DNA of 5,268 nt, taken from UBA2357 sp041678045. Lineage in GTDB: Bacteria > Pseudomonadota > Gammaproteobacteria > Burkholderiales > Rhodocyclaceae. The notes beneath the pieces are model-generated. The model made no database searches. It was not told where the DNA came from and saw only the letters and a program-made list of their open reading frames with translations. The stretch is taken from the NCBI GenBank assembly GCA_041678045.1, contig JBAYOV010000089.1, forward strand, positions 1 to 5,268, read 5' to 3'. Below, piece after piece: positions 1 to 5,205 of the stretch; the first letter of the stretch is position 1; the number at the start of each line of letters is the position of its first letter. Position numbers and translations under genes: made by a program.

Positions 1-1
1 C

Positions 2-385
2 GACTTCGCCGGCATGGAGCGGCTGTTCACGAGCTTCTTCGCCAGCATTCCGCACGACTGGTTTCGCAACAACCCCATTGCGCAATACGAAGGCTATTAC
101 GCCAGCGTGTTCTACGCCTACTTTGCATCGCTGGGGCTGGACATCGTGCCGGAAGAATCGAGCAACGCCGGGCGGCTGGACATGGCGGTGTGTTTCAACG
201 GCAACGTGTATCTGTTCGAGTTCAAGGTGGTGGAACTCGAACCGGAAGGCGCAGCGCTGGCGCAGATCAAGCAGCGGGGTTATGCGGACAAGTACCGCGA
301 CCGTAACGAACCCATCCACCTCATTGGCGTCGAGTTCAGTCGCGAGCATAGAAAAGTGGTGGGGTTTGCGGTAGAGGCGGGGTGA
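2..385 (+). CDS. PD-(D/E)XK nuclease domain protein, C-terminal part (AAA-ATPase-like/PDDEXK_9 family)
   Basis: The 5' end is outside the window; the frame is open from base 2, so the Met coded at base 14 is probably internal. What remains resembles the C-terminal nuclease domain found behind an AAA-ATPase-like domain in a widespread family of unknown role (Pfam families AAA-ATPase_like and PDDEXK_9). Counting from that Met, visible hallmarks are FFASIPHDW (residues 8-16), YEGYYAS (25-31), the acidic residue of GRLDMAV (D56), the E-x-K pair in YLFEFKV (E69, K71) and AQIKQRGYADKY (83-94), where Q84 fits the usual motif IV. The core catalytic set is therefore intact. The family is predicted to act on nucleic acid, but the substrate is unknown. 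The end is natural: the protein stops shortly after the conserved VEFSRE...VVGF strand. No partner gene is evident downstream. Confidence 0.85.
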   Translation, partial: DFAGMERLFTSFFASIPHDWFRNNPIAQYEGYYASVFYAYFASLGLDIVPEESSNAGRLDMAVCFNGNVYLFEFKVVELEPEGAALAQIKQRGYADKYRDRNEPIHLIGVEFSREHRKVVGFAVEAG

Positions 386-797
386 GGGGCAGTGCTGCGT
401 TCTCGGGCAGCGGGGTGTGGCGGCTTGATGAGCTCAGTCTCCGCACGACGACCGGTTCGGCAGCCCTGTCCAGCGCCATGCTGCTGTCTAGAAAAAACTT
501 CTTGTGACCGGCTTACACGCATGTGACGTTTCATACCGATTCACGCCGCTCGCGTCTTGAACATGTCACACAGCGCCTTCAAAACCCGCAACCGGGTGAG
601 CAGCCATCCCGGCTTTGCGATAGAGCAGCGTCAGCGTCTCGCGCATGTGATGGGGAAGATACGACCACCCCCGGCTGGCGATCTCAGCTGAGTTCCAACC
701 TGCGAGATTCCCTGTTTGCTGACACGATCCGGATAATCCGCGCTTGCTTTTCAGGATTAGCTAGATCAGACTAAGTGCGAACTTTCTGGAGAATGCG
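386..797. other. Gene-poor spacer between nuclease gene and toxin-antitoxin pair
   Basis: About 410 bases with no gene I can support. Short open frames on both strands lack family resemblance and good ribosome sites. On the minus strand, two overlapping frames look faintly protein-like. One ends at the stop at 566-568 and contains YLPHHMRETLTLLYRKAG. The other ends at 541-543 and contains PGWLLTRLRVLKALCDMFK. Neither has a convincing start, and I cannot name a family, so a decayed gene remnant is only a possibility. No T-rich hairpin terminator is seen after the nuclease gene. The promoter of the toxin-antitoxin operon should lie in the last ~80 bases, but no strong -35/-10 pair is obvious; TTGCTT at 744-749 is the only mild -35 candidate. 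Confidence 0.5.
757..774. promoter_or_regulatory. Possible operator: imperfect 18-bp palindrome upstream of the antitoxin
   Basis: The arms TTAG and CTAA are exact inverted repeats, and a self-complementary GATC sits at the centre; the three bases between arm and centre on each side do not pair. It ends 23 bases before the antitoxin start, where Phd/YefM-type antitoxins usually bind to repress their own operon. The placement is suggestive, but such a short palindrome can arise by chance. Confidence 0.3.
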
Positions 798-1046
798 ATG
801 CAAGCCGTCAATATGCTGCAAGCCAAGTCCTCGCTGTCCCGTTTAGTTGAAGCCATTGAACAAGGGCAAGAGCGAGAAATTGTGATCGCCCGCAATGGCC
901 GCCCGGCTGCCAAGCTGGTCCCGATGGATACGGTACAGGTTGGGAAGCGTATCGGCTTAGCCAAGGGTAAGTTCGAGGTGCCCGACACCATCGATGCCCA
1001 CAACGAGGAAGTTGCGGACCTTTTTCTGGGCGGACAGTCATCGTGA
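798..1046 (+). CDS. Type II toxin-antitoxin system antitoxin, Phd/YefM family
   Basis: This 82-residue protein has the size and layout of Phd/YefM antitoxins. The N-terminal two thirds carry the DNA-binding fold pattern: AKSSLSRLVEAIEQGQ (residues 9-24), then the signature strand EIVIARNGRPAAKLVPMD (27-44). The C-terminal tail, with RIGLAKGKFEVPDTID (51-66) and an acidic ending, matches the toxin-binding extension seen in antitoxins paired with VapC-type PIN proteins. GGAG at 788-791 lies 6 bases before the ATG and supports this start. The stop overlaps the GTG start of the toxin by 4 nt, so the pair should be co-transcribed and translationally coupled. By family knowledge it neutralises the toxin by direct binding and represses the shared promoter together with it. 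The gene looks intact. Confidence 0.93.
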   Translation: MQAVNMLQAKSSLSRLVEAIEQGQEREIVIARNGRPAAKLVPMDTVQVGKRIGLAKGKFEVPDTIDAHNEEVADLFLGGQSS

Positions 1047-1429
1047 ATGTGCTGCTGGATACCCATGTTGCGCTATGGGCGATCACGGACAGCCCAAAAC
1101 TCCCGCAGAAGGCGCGGGACTTGATCCAGTCCCCAAAAACAAATGTCTGGATCAGTACCGCAAGCGTTTGGGAGATAGCCATAAAGCATTCTCTGGGTCG
1201 GGGCGACATGCCCGTATCGAGTCAGGATGCCGTGCATTATTTCCGCGAGTCCGGTTATCGCTTCCTGGCGATTGAGCCCGAACATGTTGTTGCTGTCGAA
1301 GAGCTGGCCCCTCACCATCAAGACCCGTTTGACCGCATTCTCGTGGCCCAGGCTCTTGCCGAACCCATGCGCCTGATTACCCGTGATCCGCTGGTAGCAC
1401 TCTACAGCGACACCATCATCAAGATTTAA
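1043..1429 (+). CDS. vapC: Type II toxin-antitoxin system toxin, VapC-type PIN-domain ribonuclease
   Basis: This 128-residue single PIN domain is of normal length for the PIN/PilT-like toxin group paired with Phd antitoxins. The metal-binding acidic residues are all in place: D6 in LLDTHVALW, E44 in SVWEIAIKHSLG, D97 in the hallmark HHQDPFDRILVAQA (D94 is also conserved) and D115 in LITRDP. Family members are Mg2+-dependent endoribonucleases that cleave specific RNAs such as tRNA or rRNA and stop growth when the antitoxin is lost; the target here cannot be read from sequence. The start is GTG in the 4-nt overlap GTGA with the antitoxin stop, the usual arrangement for coupled translation. Nothing suggests inactivation. 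The next open frame begins only 8 bases after its stop. Confidence 0.94.
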   Translation: MNVLLDTHVALWAITDSPKLPQKARDLIQSPKTNVWISTASVWEIAIKHSLGRGDMPVSSQDAVHYFRESGYRFLAIEPEHVVAVEELAPHHQDPFDRILVAQALAEPMRLITRDPLVALYSDTIIKI

Positions 1430-1437
1430 CGCTCAGG

Positions 1438-1818
1438 ATGCACGCTCAACGCCAGCGCATCGAATCCCTCGCCGATGTCGAAGCGATGCCCGATCCCCAT
1501 CGCCTGGTGCTGTTCGGCTATGTGCGAAGTCGCACCGCCTTCCAAAGTCATCTTGCGATGCTTCTGGGACCGACCAGTCTGCTGGTTGCGCTGTACCTTC
1601 TCGCAGATGGTGCGGCGCAGCATTTTGATGCCGCGTTTCTGGCCAACCTTGTGCTCGGGCTCCAAATACTGATCCCATTTGTCCTCGCCGGATTTCTCGC
1701 CTTCTTCGGCCTACACGGGATCAAGGTGTTTGGGGCCACAGTGCGACGATCCCTACTCCTGCCCATTTGCAGTACATTGCGCCACGCTGGCAGGCACTGG
1801 CCAGCAGCAGGAAGCTGA
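1438..1818 (+). CDS. Short two-helix membrane ORF, probably a truncated 5' gene piece
   Basis: I do not recognise the family. The first ~97 residues look like real coding sequence: codons are strongly GC-ending, and there are two hydrophobic stretches, LLGPTSLLVALYLLADG (about 42-58) and a longer one from LVLGLQILIPFV to AFFGLHGI (about 70-93). The last ~30 residues are an out-of-frame reading of the DUF2779 fragment that begins near base 1720, so the natural C-terminus appears lost. The ATG lies 8 bases after the toxin stop and lacks a good ribosome site; an alternative ATG at 1486 is no better. It may be the remnant of a small inner-membrane protein cut by a recombination breakpoint at about 1720-1736. 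The minus strand over the same bases is also open but reads as a charged shadow. Confidence 0.4.
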   Translation: MHAQRQRIESLADVEAMPDPHRLVLFGYVRSRTAFQSHLAMLLGPTSLLVALYLLADGAAQHFDAAFLANLVLGLQILIPFVLAGFLAFFGLHGIKVFGATVRRSLLLPICSTLRHAGRHWPAAGS

Positions 1819-2341
1819 GCACCTGGTCGCGCTTCTGCCCCGAAACAACGGTCTGGCACACGCTTTACGCGACGAAGGCTATGCCGATTTGAAGGATGTG
1901 CCCTTGGATTGCTTGGCGCGTGAATCGAACCGAAGGATCGGGGGCATCACCCGAGAAAACAAAGCAGCGCTGAGTCAGTCGGCTCGGGACTTTGCGAGAT
2001 CACTGCCGTACCCACGTTACTACCTGGACTTTGAGACGATTGCGTTTGCGGTGCCGCGCTGGGCTTACACACGTCCTTACCAGAAAATCCCGTTTCAGTT
2101 CTCATGCCACATTGAGTTGGTACCGGGCACGGTGGCCCCGACCGGCTACCTGAGCACCGATGGGCAAGACCCACAACGGGCTTTTGCAGTGGCATTGATT
2201 GAGGCGGTCAACGGCTCGGTTTTTGCCAAATGCGGCATGGACTTCGACCCTTCCGGCCCCGTGCTGGTCTACGACGCTGCGTTTGAACGTAGTCACATCG
2301 AGGAAAATGGGGCGCTTGCAGGCAAGAAATCAGCCGATTAG
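1679..2341 (+). pseudogene. DUF2779-domain protein, internal fragment (both ends missing)
   Basis: The resemblance to DUF2779 proteins starts at LGPQCDDPYSCPFAVHC (about residues 18-34 of the open frame) and continues through YYLDFETIAF (114-123), VPRWAYTRPYQKIPFQFSCH (125-144) and PVLVYDAAFERSHIEE (194-209). The D-x-E of LDFET (D117, E119) resembles the first motif of DnaQ-like 3'-5' exonucleases. The evenly spaced cysteines C22, C28 and C34 (and C17) could bind metal or an Fe-S cluster, as in Cas4/RecB-like relatives; that is inference. Full-length members have roughly 500 or more residues. The N-terminal nuclease-like region and the conserved C-terminal block with GSxSIK are absent here. 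The only upstream starts are weak (TTG at 1679), and the frame stops just after the FE motif. It is therefore most likely a dead fragment. One base change or indel at the TAG near 2339 would let a plausible continuation (LAKRSAVSRWI) be read in another frame. Confidence 0.82.
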
Positions 2342-2356
2342 CGAAAAGATCAGCCG

Positions 2357-2470
2357 TTAGTAGGTGGATCGCGGCGGGGCTGAGCTGAGCACCTTGAACG
2401 CTTCGGCCTGGGTCATGAAGATGCGGCCCGAAAGCCACGCTGTCACCCCGGCCCGGTCCAGGCGATCGAA
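2357..2470 (-). pseudogene. Possible minus-strand coding remnant between DUF2779 and SulP fragments
   Basis: Downstream of the SulP break, a different minus-strand frame reads GFDRLDRAGVTAWLSGRIFM and then TQAEAFKVLS before a TAA at 2359-2357. The codons are rich in third-position G/C, like real genes here, and the reading begins just where SulP similarity ends (about 2470). It could therefore be the 3' tail of another gene joined to SulP by a deletion. I cannot assign a family, and chance readings of this length are possible in GC-rich DNA. Confidence 0.25.
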
Positions 2471-2760
2471 GCCGCGACCCCGCCGATTGCTTGCGCCGTC
2501 ATCATCGCCAGCACCGCGACCGGCCCCACAGCGAGGCTACTGCTGGAGCCGAAGGCGGCGTAGGCGACGATCGGCAGCAGGCTCGCCATCACGCCCACCA
2601 CCGGCGGCAGGCCGGCGAGCATGGCGTAGGCCAGACTCTGCGGCACCAGCAGAATGGTGACGATCGCCGCCGCGATGAGGTCGTCAGTCAGCGCGCTGTG
2701 CCGATACGCGCGCCAACGTGCGAGCAGGGAGTTGGGGGCGACAGCAGTGGTTGCGGGCAT
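2443..2760 (-). pseudogene. SulP-family anion transporter, N-terminal fragment
   Basis: Residues 1-97 match the start of SulP (SLC26-like) transporters, which move sulfate or other anions such as bicarbonate across the inner membrane. The clear marks are the first helix ending in ILLVPQSLAYAMLAGLPP (36-53), then ASLLPIVAYAAFGSSSSLAV (59-78) and VGPVAVLAMMTAQAIGG (78-94). After GVAAS the similarity ends and the frame stops 8 residues later, at 105 residues; normal SulP proteins have about 500-700 residues, with 14 membrane segments and often a STAS domain. Most of the transport core is missing, so the product should be inactive. The ATG lies only 11 nt after the hydrolase stop codon and has a poor ribosome site, so it was probably translated by coupling as the last gene of the minus-strand operon. 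The break coincides with the edge of the accessory region. Confidence 0.85.
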
Positions 2761-2771
2761 TGGGGGTGCGC

Positions 2772-3632
2772 CTACAGCAGGTCGATCGGGATCTTCAGGT
2801 AATGCACCCCGTTGTCCTCGGCCGGAGGCAGGTTGCCTGCGCGCACATTGACCTGAATCGCCGGCAGAATCAGCGTCGGCATGGCCAGTGTCTTGTCGCG
2901 TGCGGTGCGCATGGCGACGAAGTCGGCCTCGGTCACGCCGTCATGGACGTGGATGTTCTTTGCCCGCTGCTCAGCCACTGTGGTTTCCCACACCGGGGCG
3001 CGGCCATCGGGCGGATAGTCGTGGCACAGGTGCAGGCGCGTCTCGGGCGGCAGCGAGAGCACCTTGCGAATCGAGCGGAACAGCGTAGCTGCGTCGCCGC
3101 CGGGGAAGTCGCAGCGTGCGGTGCCGTAGTCCGGCATGAACAGGGTGTCGCCGACGAAGGCGTCTTGCCCGACGATGTAGGTGAGGCAGGCCGGCGTGTG
3201 GCCGGGGGTGTGCATCACCTCGACCTCCAGCCCGCCAATGTGAAAGCGCTCGCCGTCCTCGAACAGGTGGTCAAACTCGGCGCCGTAGGTGTTCATGTCC
3301 TTGGCGTTGAAGACGTCCTTGAACACGCCCTGTACCTGACGGATGTGAGCGCCGATGCCGATCCTGCCGCCGAGCTGCTGCTTGAGGTAGGGCGCGGCCG
3401 AAAGGTGATCGGCGTGAGCATGGGTCTCGAGCAGCCAGTCGACGTGAAGCCCGGCGTCGCGCACGTAGGCGATGACGGCGTCGGCCGAGGCGCGCGATGT
3501 GCGTCCCGACTTGGGGTCGTAGTCGAGCACACTGTCGATGATCGCGGCGCGAGCCGTCACGGGGTCGGAGACAACGTGGGTGACAGTGCTGGTGGGGGCG
3601 TCGAAGAAGGACCGGATGTCTGCCTGTAGCAT
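2772..3632 (-). CDS. MBL-fold hydrolase, Blh/ETHE1-like, probable persulfide dioxygenase
   Basis: This 286-residue metallo-beta-lactamase-fold enzyme appears intact. Metal-site motifs: ETHAHADH (H71, H73, D75, H76), HTPGHTP (H141, H145), GDTLFMPDYGTARCDFPGGD (D162 in the GDTLF) and CHDYPPDG (H204). The CDFPGGDAATLFRSI stretch and the following WETTVAEQRAKNIHV are typical of the Blh group (beta-lactamase hydrolase-like), found in sulfide-responsive operons of Xylella and Agrobacterium and related to ETHE1. Such enzymes use one Fe(II) and O2 to oxidise glutathione persulfide to sulfite and glutathione; activity here is inferred from family. I chose the start at MLQADIRSFFD rather than 15 codons upstream because AAGGAG sits 7 nt before it and homologues begin here. 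The neighbouring TDT and SulP transporter genes fit a role in sulfide/persulfide detoxification. A generic glyoxalase-II-like hydrolase is the main alternative. Confidence 0.88.
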   Translation of the reverse strand: MLQADIRSFFDAPTSTVTHVVSDPVTARAAIIDSVLDYDPKSGRTSRASADAVIAYVRDAGLHVDWLLETHAHADHLSAAPYLKQQLGGRIGIGAHIRQVQGVFKDVFNAKDMNTYGAEFDHLFEDGERFHIGGLEVEVMHTPGHTPACLTYIVGQDAFVGDTLFMPDYGTARCDFPGGDAATLFRSIRKVLSLPPETRLHLCHDYPPDGRAPVWETTVAEQRAKNIHVHDGVTEADFVAMRTARDKTLAMPTLILPAIQVNVRAGNLPPAEDNGVHYLKIPIDLL

Positions 3633-3639
3633 GGGGACT

Positions 3640-3645
3640 CTCCTT
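3640..3645 (-). promoter_or_regulatory. Shine-Dalgarno site of the MBL-fold hydrolase
   Basis: AAGGAG on the minus strand, 7 nt before the ATG at 3632-3630. It is the best ribosome site in the window and decides the start in favour of the shorter, 286-residue protein. Confidence 0.75.
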
Positions 3646-3673
3646 ATGTTTGTTCCCGGGTTGAGCAAAGGCC

Positions 3674-4650
3674 TCACTCAGGCACGCAAATCTGGCCGCG
3701 GCTGGCGGCCCGCAGGGTCTTGTAGGCCAGCAGCGCGACGACGCCGCTCAGCACCGCGAGCATCAGCCAGGATAGGCCTGCATGGAAGGCCTGGTCGCTG
3801 CGCGCACTCATCTCGAAGGTGGCGATCGTCATGGCTGCCAGCGGGAAGGAGTAGGCCCAGGTCGAAATGAAGAAGGGCAGGCGGAAGAAGCGCACCGCAT
3901 TGCTCGCCAGCAGCAGAGTCAGGAACAGCGCGGTGAAGTAAAGCACGCGGGCGAAGGCGTCGATCTGGCCGGTGAGTATGACATAGGCCAGGAAACCGAC
4001 CGAGAGCGGGGCGATCAGGATGAAGAGTGTCGGGGTCAGGCGGGCGGGCAGCGGCTCGTGGAAGAACAGCCGGTACAGCACGATCGTCATCAGCACTAGC
4101 CAGAACACCAACCCGATGCTGAAGAAGAACCAGCTGATGTCGGCCGGGGCGAAGCGCACGCCGGCGATCGGCACGATGATGTTACCCACCACCGGGATGA
4201 ACCAGGCCGGGTTAGCGTGCTTGATGTCATAGTGGGTATGGTGGATCCAGCTGCTCATGGCGAACAGCGTGAACATGAGATGGACGGCAGCGCCGATGCC
4301 CCACATCCATTTTGCAACGGCTGGGGCGTCCTGCGCCCAGCTGATCGACAGCAGTAGCAGACCGATGGAGATGGCCGGGAAGAAGTTAAGGCGGATCGGA
4401 TGGGCACGATCGGCCTTCACCGCCTCGGGGTGTCGGAGCAGCTTGGCGCCGTACATCGCCAGGAGGAACAGGTACAGCGCGCTCGCCAGCCAGCGCAGCA
4501 CGATGCCGATCTCGACCGGTACGCCGCCGGTGTGATGGGCCTTGAGCCAGGCGATGGTGAGGCCCGCCACGCCATCACGGTGGAGAACAGGGCGACCGGG
4601 AAATGCGCTAGCTGTCCTGCATGCGCGTCGTGCGCAGCGGCGGCGTTCAT
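3674..4650 (-). pseudogene. TDT/SLAC1-family transporter (TehA/Ssu1-like), apparent 1-nt frameshift
   Basis: The intact gene would encode about 325 residues with ten membrane helices, the usual size for the tellurite-resistance/dicarboxylate transporter family. It starts at ATG 4650-4648 with AGGAAG just upstream and reads MNAAAAHDAHAG...FPVALFSTVM. At 4573-4571 it must shift frame to continue as GVAGLTIAWLKAH, giving the family pattern FPxxLFSxVMGxAGL. The missing base is one G (GG where GGG is expected). From there the frame is open through HPIRLNFFPAISIGLLLLSI, WMWGIGAAVHLMFTLFAMSS, NPAWFIPVVGNIIVPIAG and WAYSFPLAAMTIATF, a helix that carries the gating Phe in TehA. In the shifted frame an ATG at 4732 exists, but it lies inside the upstream gene and adds an arginine-rich, unrelated leader. 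The family includes the sulfite exporter Ssu1, so sulfite or another small anion is a plausible substrate beside a persulfide dioxygenase. A sequencing error is possible instead of a true mutation. Confidence 0.85.
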
Positions 4651-4654
4651 CGTT

Positions 4655-4661
4655 CTTCCTT
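4655..4661 (-). promoter_or_regulatory. Shine-Dalgarno site of the TDT transporter gene
   Basis: AAGGAAG on the minus strand lies 4 nt before the ATG at 4650. This supports the MNAAAAHD start as the original one and hence the frameshift interpretation, because the longer shifted frame from 4732 has no such need. Confidence 0.6.
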
Positions 4662-4670
4662 GCAGGGATG

Positions 4671-5102
4671 TCAGTAGCGGATGTCGATGCTGATCTGGGC
4701 GGCACCCGCACCGGCAGGAACTTCGAAGGCACTGTCCGCGAATGCGGGCGGGCCGGACACGGAGGGATTGTTCGACAGGCCGTAGCCTTCGGTCGGGAAC
4801 ATGCCGAAACGGCGGTTGAGTTCGCCGTTACCGTCCTCGTCGTGATAGGCCATGATCGCGTAACGGCCTGGCGGCAGTGCAGAAAACTTCACTGTCGCTG
4901 TGCCGGACTGTGCGGGGATCTGCTCAATCTTGACCGCCTGTGCTTCCTTGCGGAAGGTCTTGGGATCGGAATACAGCCCCACGCGCAGGCTTCCGCGATC
5001 ATGCTGGACCCCAGTCAGGCTAACTTCAAGTGCGCACGCTTGCGCCAACACCGTGGTTGCGGTCGTGGCAGAGATGAGGAAAAAAAGCAGATGGGAGGTC
5101 AT
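4671..5102 (-). CDS. DUF2141-domain secreted protein
   Basis: This 143-residue protein has a likely Sec signal peptide: a short N-terminus, a hydrophobic core LLFFLISATTATTVL and an A-x-A-like cleavage region (LAQA, about 19-22). The mature part matches DUF2141: LEVSLTGVQHDRGSLRVGLY, then LPPGRYAIMAYHDEDGNGEL (about 77-96) and FGMFPTEGYGLSNNP. The HDEDGNGEL loop is the family hallmark and looks like a calcium- or metal-binding loop, though no function is established. It should be periplasmic, with an all-beta fold. It ends 20 nt before the TDT transporter start, so it is probably the first gene of the minus-strand operon. No good ribosome site precedes the ATG, but no other start lies nearby in frame and the signal peptide fits this one. 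Whether it has a part in sulfur handling is unknown. Confidence 0.88.
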   Translation of the reverse strand: MTSHLLFFLISATTATTVLAQACALEVSLTGVQHDRGSLRVGLYSDPKTFRKEAQAVKIEQIPAQSGTATVKFSALPPGRYAIMAYHDEDGNGELNRRFGMFPTEGYGLSNNPSVSGPPAFADSAFEVPAGAGAAQISIDIRY

Positions 5103-5167
5103 GGCGTAAGGTTTATTCGTCCAGGGTTTTAACGTGAAAGAGCCTTGCTTCTGAACGAGCGAAGTCC

Positions 5168-5183
5168 TGACCGCAGCAGGTCA
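5168..5183. repeat. Short inverted repeat in the intergenic gap
   Basis: TGACC and GGTCA form a perfect 5-bp stem around a 6-base loop, within the 103-base gap between the edge gene and the DUF2141 gene. A second related palindrome, AGGTGACCT, follows about 10 bases later. Without a T-run on either strand, an intrinsic terminator is unlikely. An operator for the minus-strand operon, whose promoter must lie in this gap if it has its own, is possible but unproven. Confidence 0.3.
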
Positions 5184-5205
5184 TCGGAGCGAAGGTGACC
5201 TGGAA

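Noticed and set aside
280..774. Short open frames at 280-534 (minus) and 523-774 (plus)
   Set aside because: One overlaps the conserved end of the nuclease gene. The other is Arg/Ser-rich with no ribosome site or family resemblance.
808..1321. Minus-strand open frames opposite the toxin-antitoxin genes
   Set aside because: They overlap two well-supported genes on the plus strand and show no recognisable motif.
1426..1665. Minus-strand 79-codon open frame after the toxin
   Set aside because: It is the complement of the hydrophobic plus-strand ORF, whose codon use is much more gene-like; no motif is seen on the minus side.
2718..3629. Long plus-strand open frame of 303 codons
   Set aside because: It lies opposite the hydrolase gene, which carries all metallo-beta-lactamase motifs. 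The plus reading is low-complexity Val/Gly/Arg sequence typical of the antisense of GC-rich genes.
4574..4732. N-terminal 53 residues of the longer TDT open frame starting at 4732
   Set aside because: They are an arginine-rich out-of-frame reading of the DUF2141 3' end and the true TDT start. Family similarity begins only at GVAGLT, and the real N-terminus is in the neighbouring frame.
4542..5132. Plus-strand open frame of 196 codons
   Set aside because: Antisense of the DUF2141 gene and the start of the TDT gene; those have clear family motifs, and the plus reading has none.
5168..5205. Intrinsic terminator between the edge gene and the DUF2141 gene
   Set aside because: Stems are only about 5 bp and no U-tract follows in either direction.
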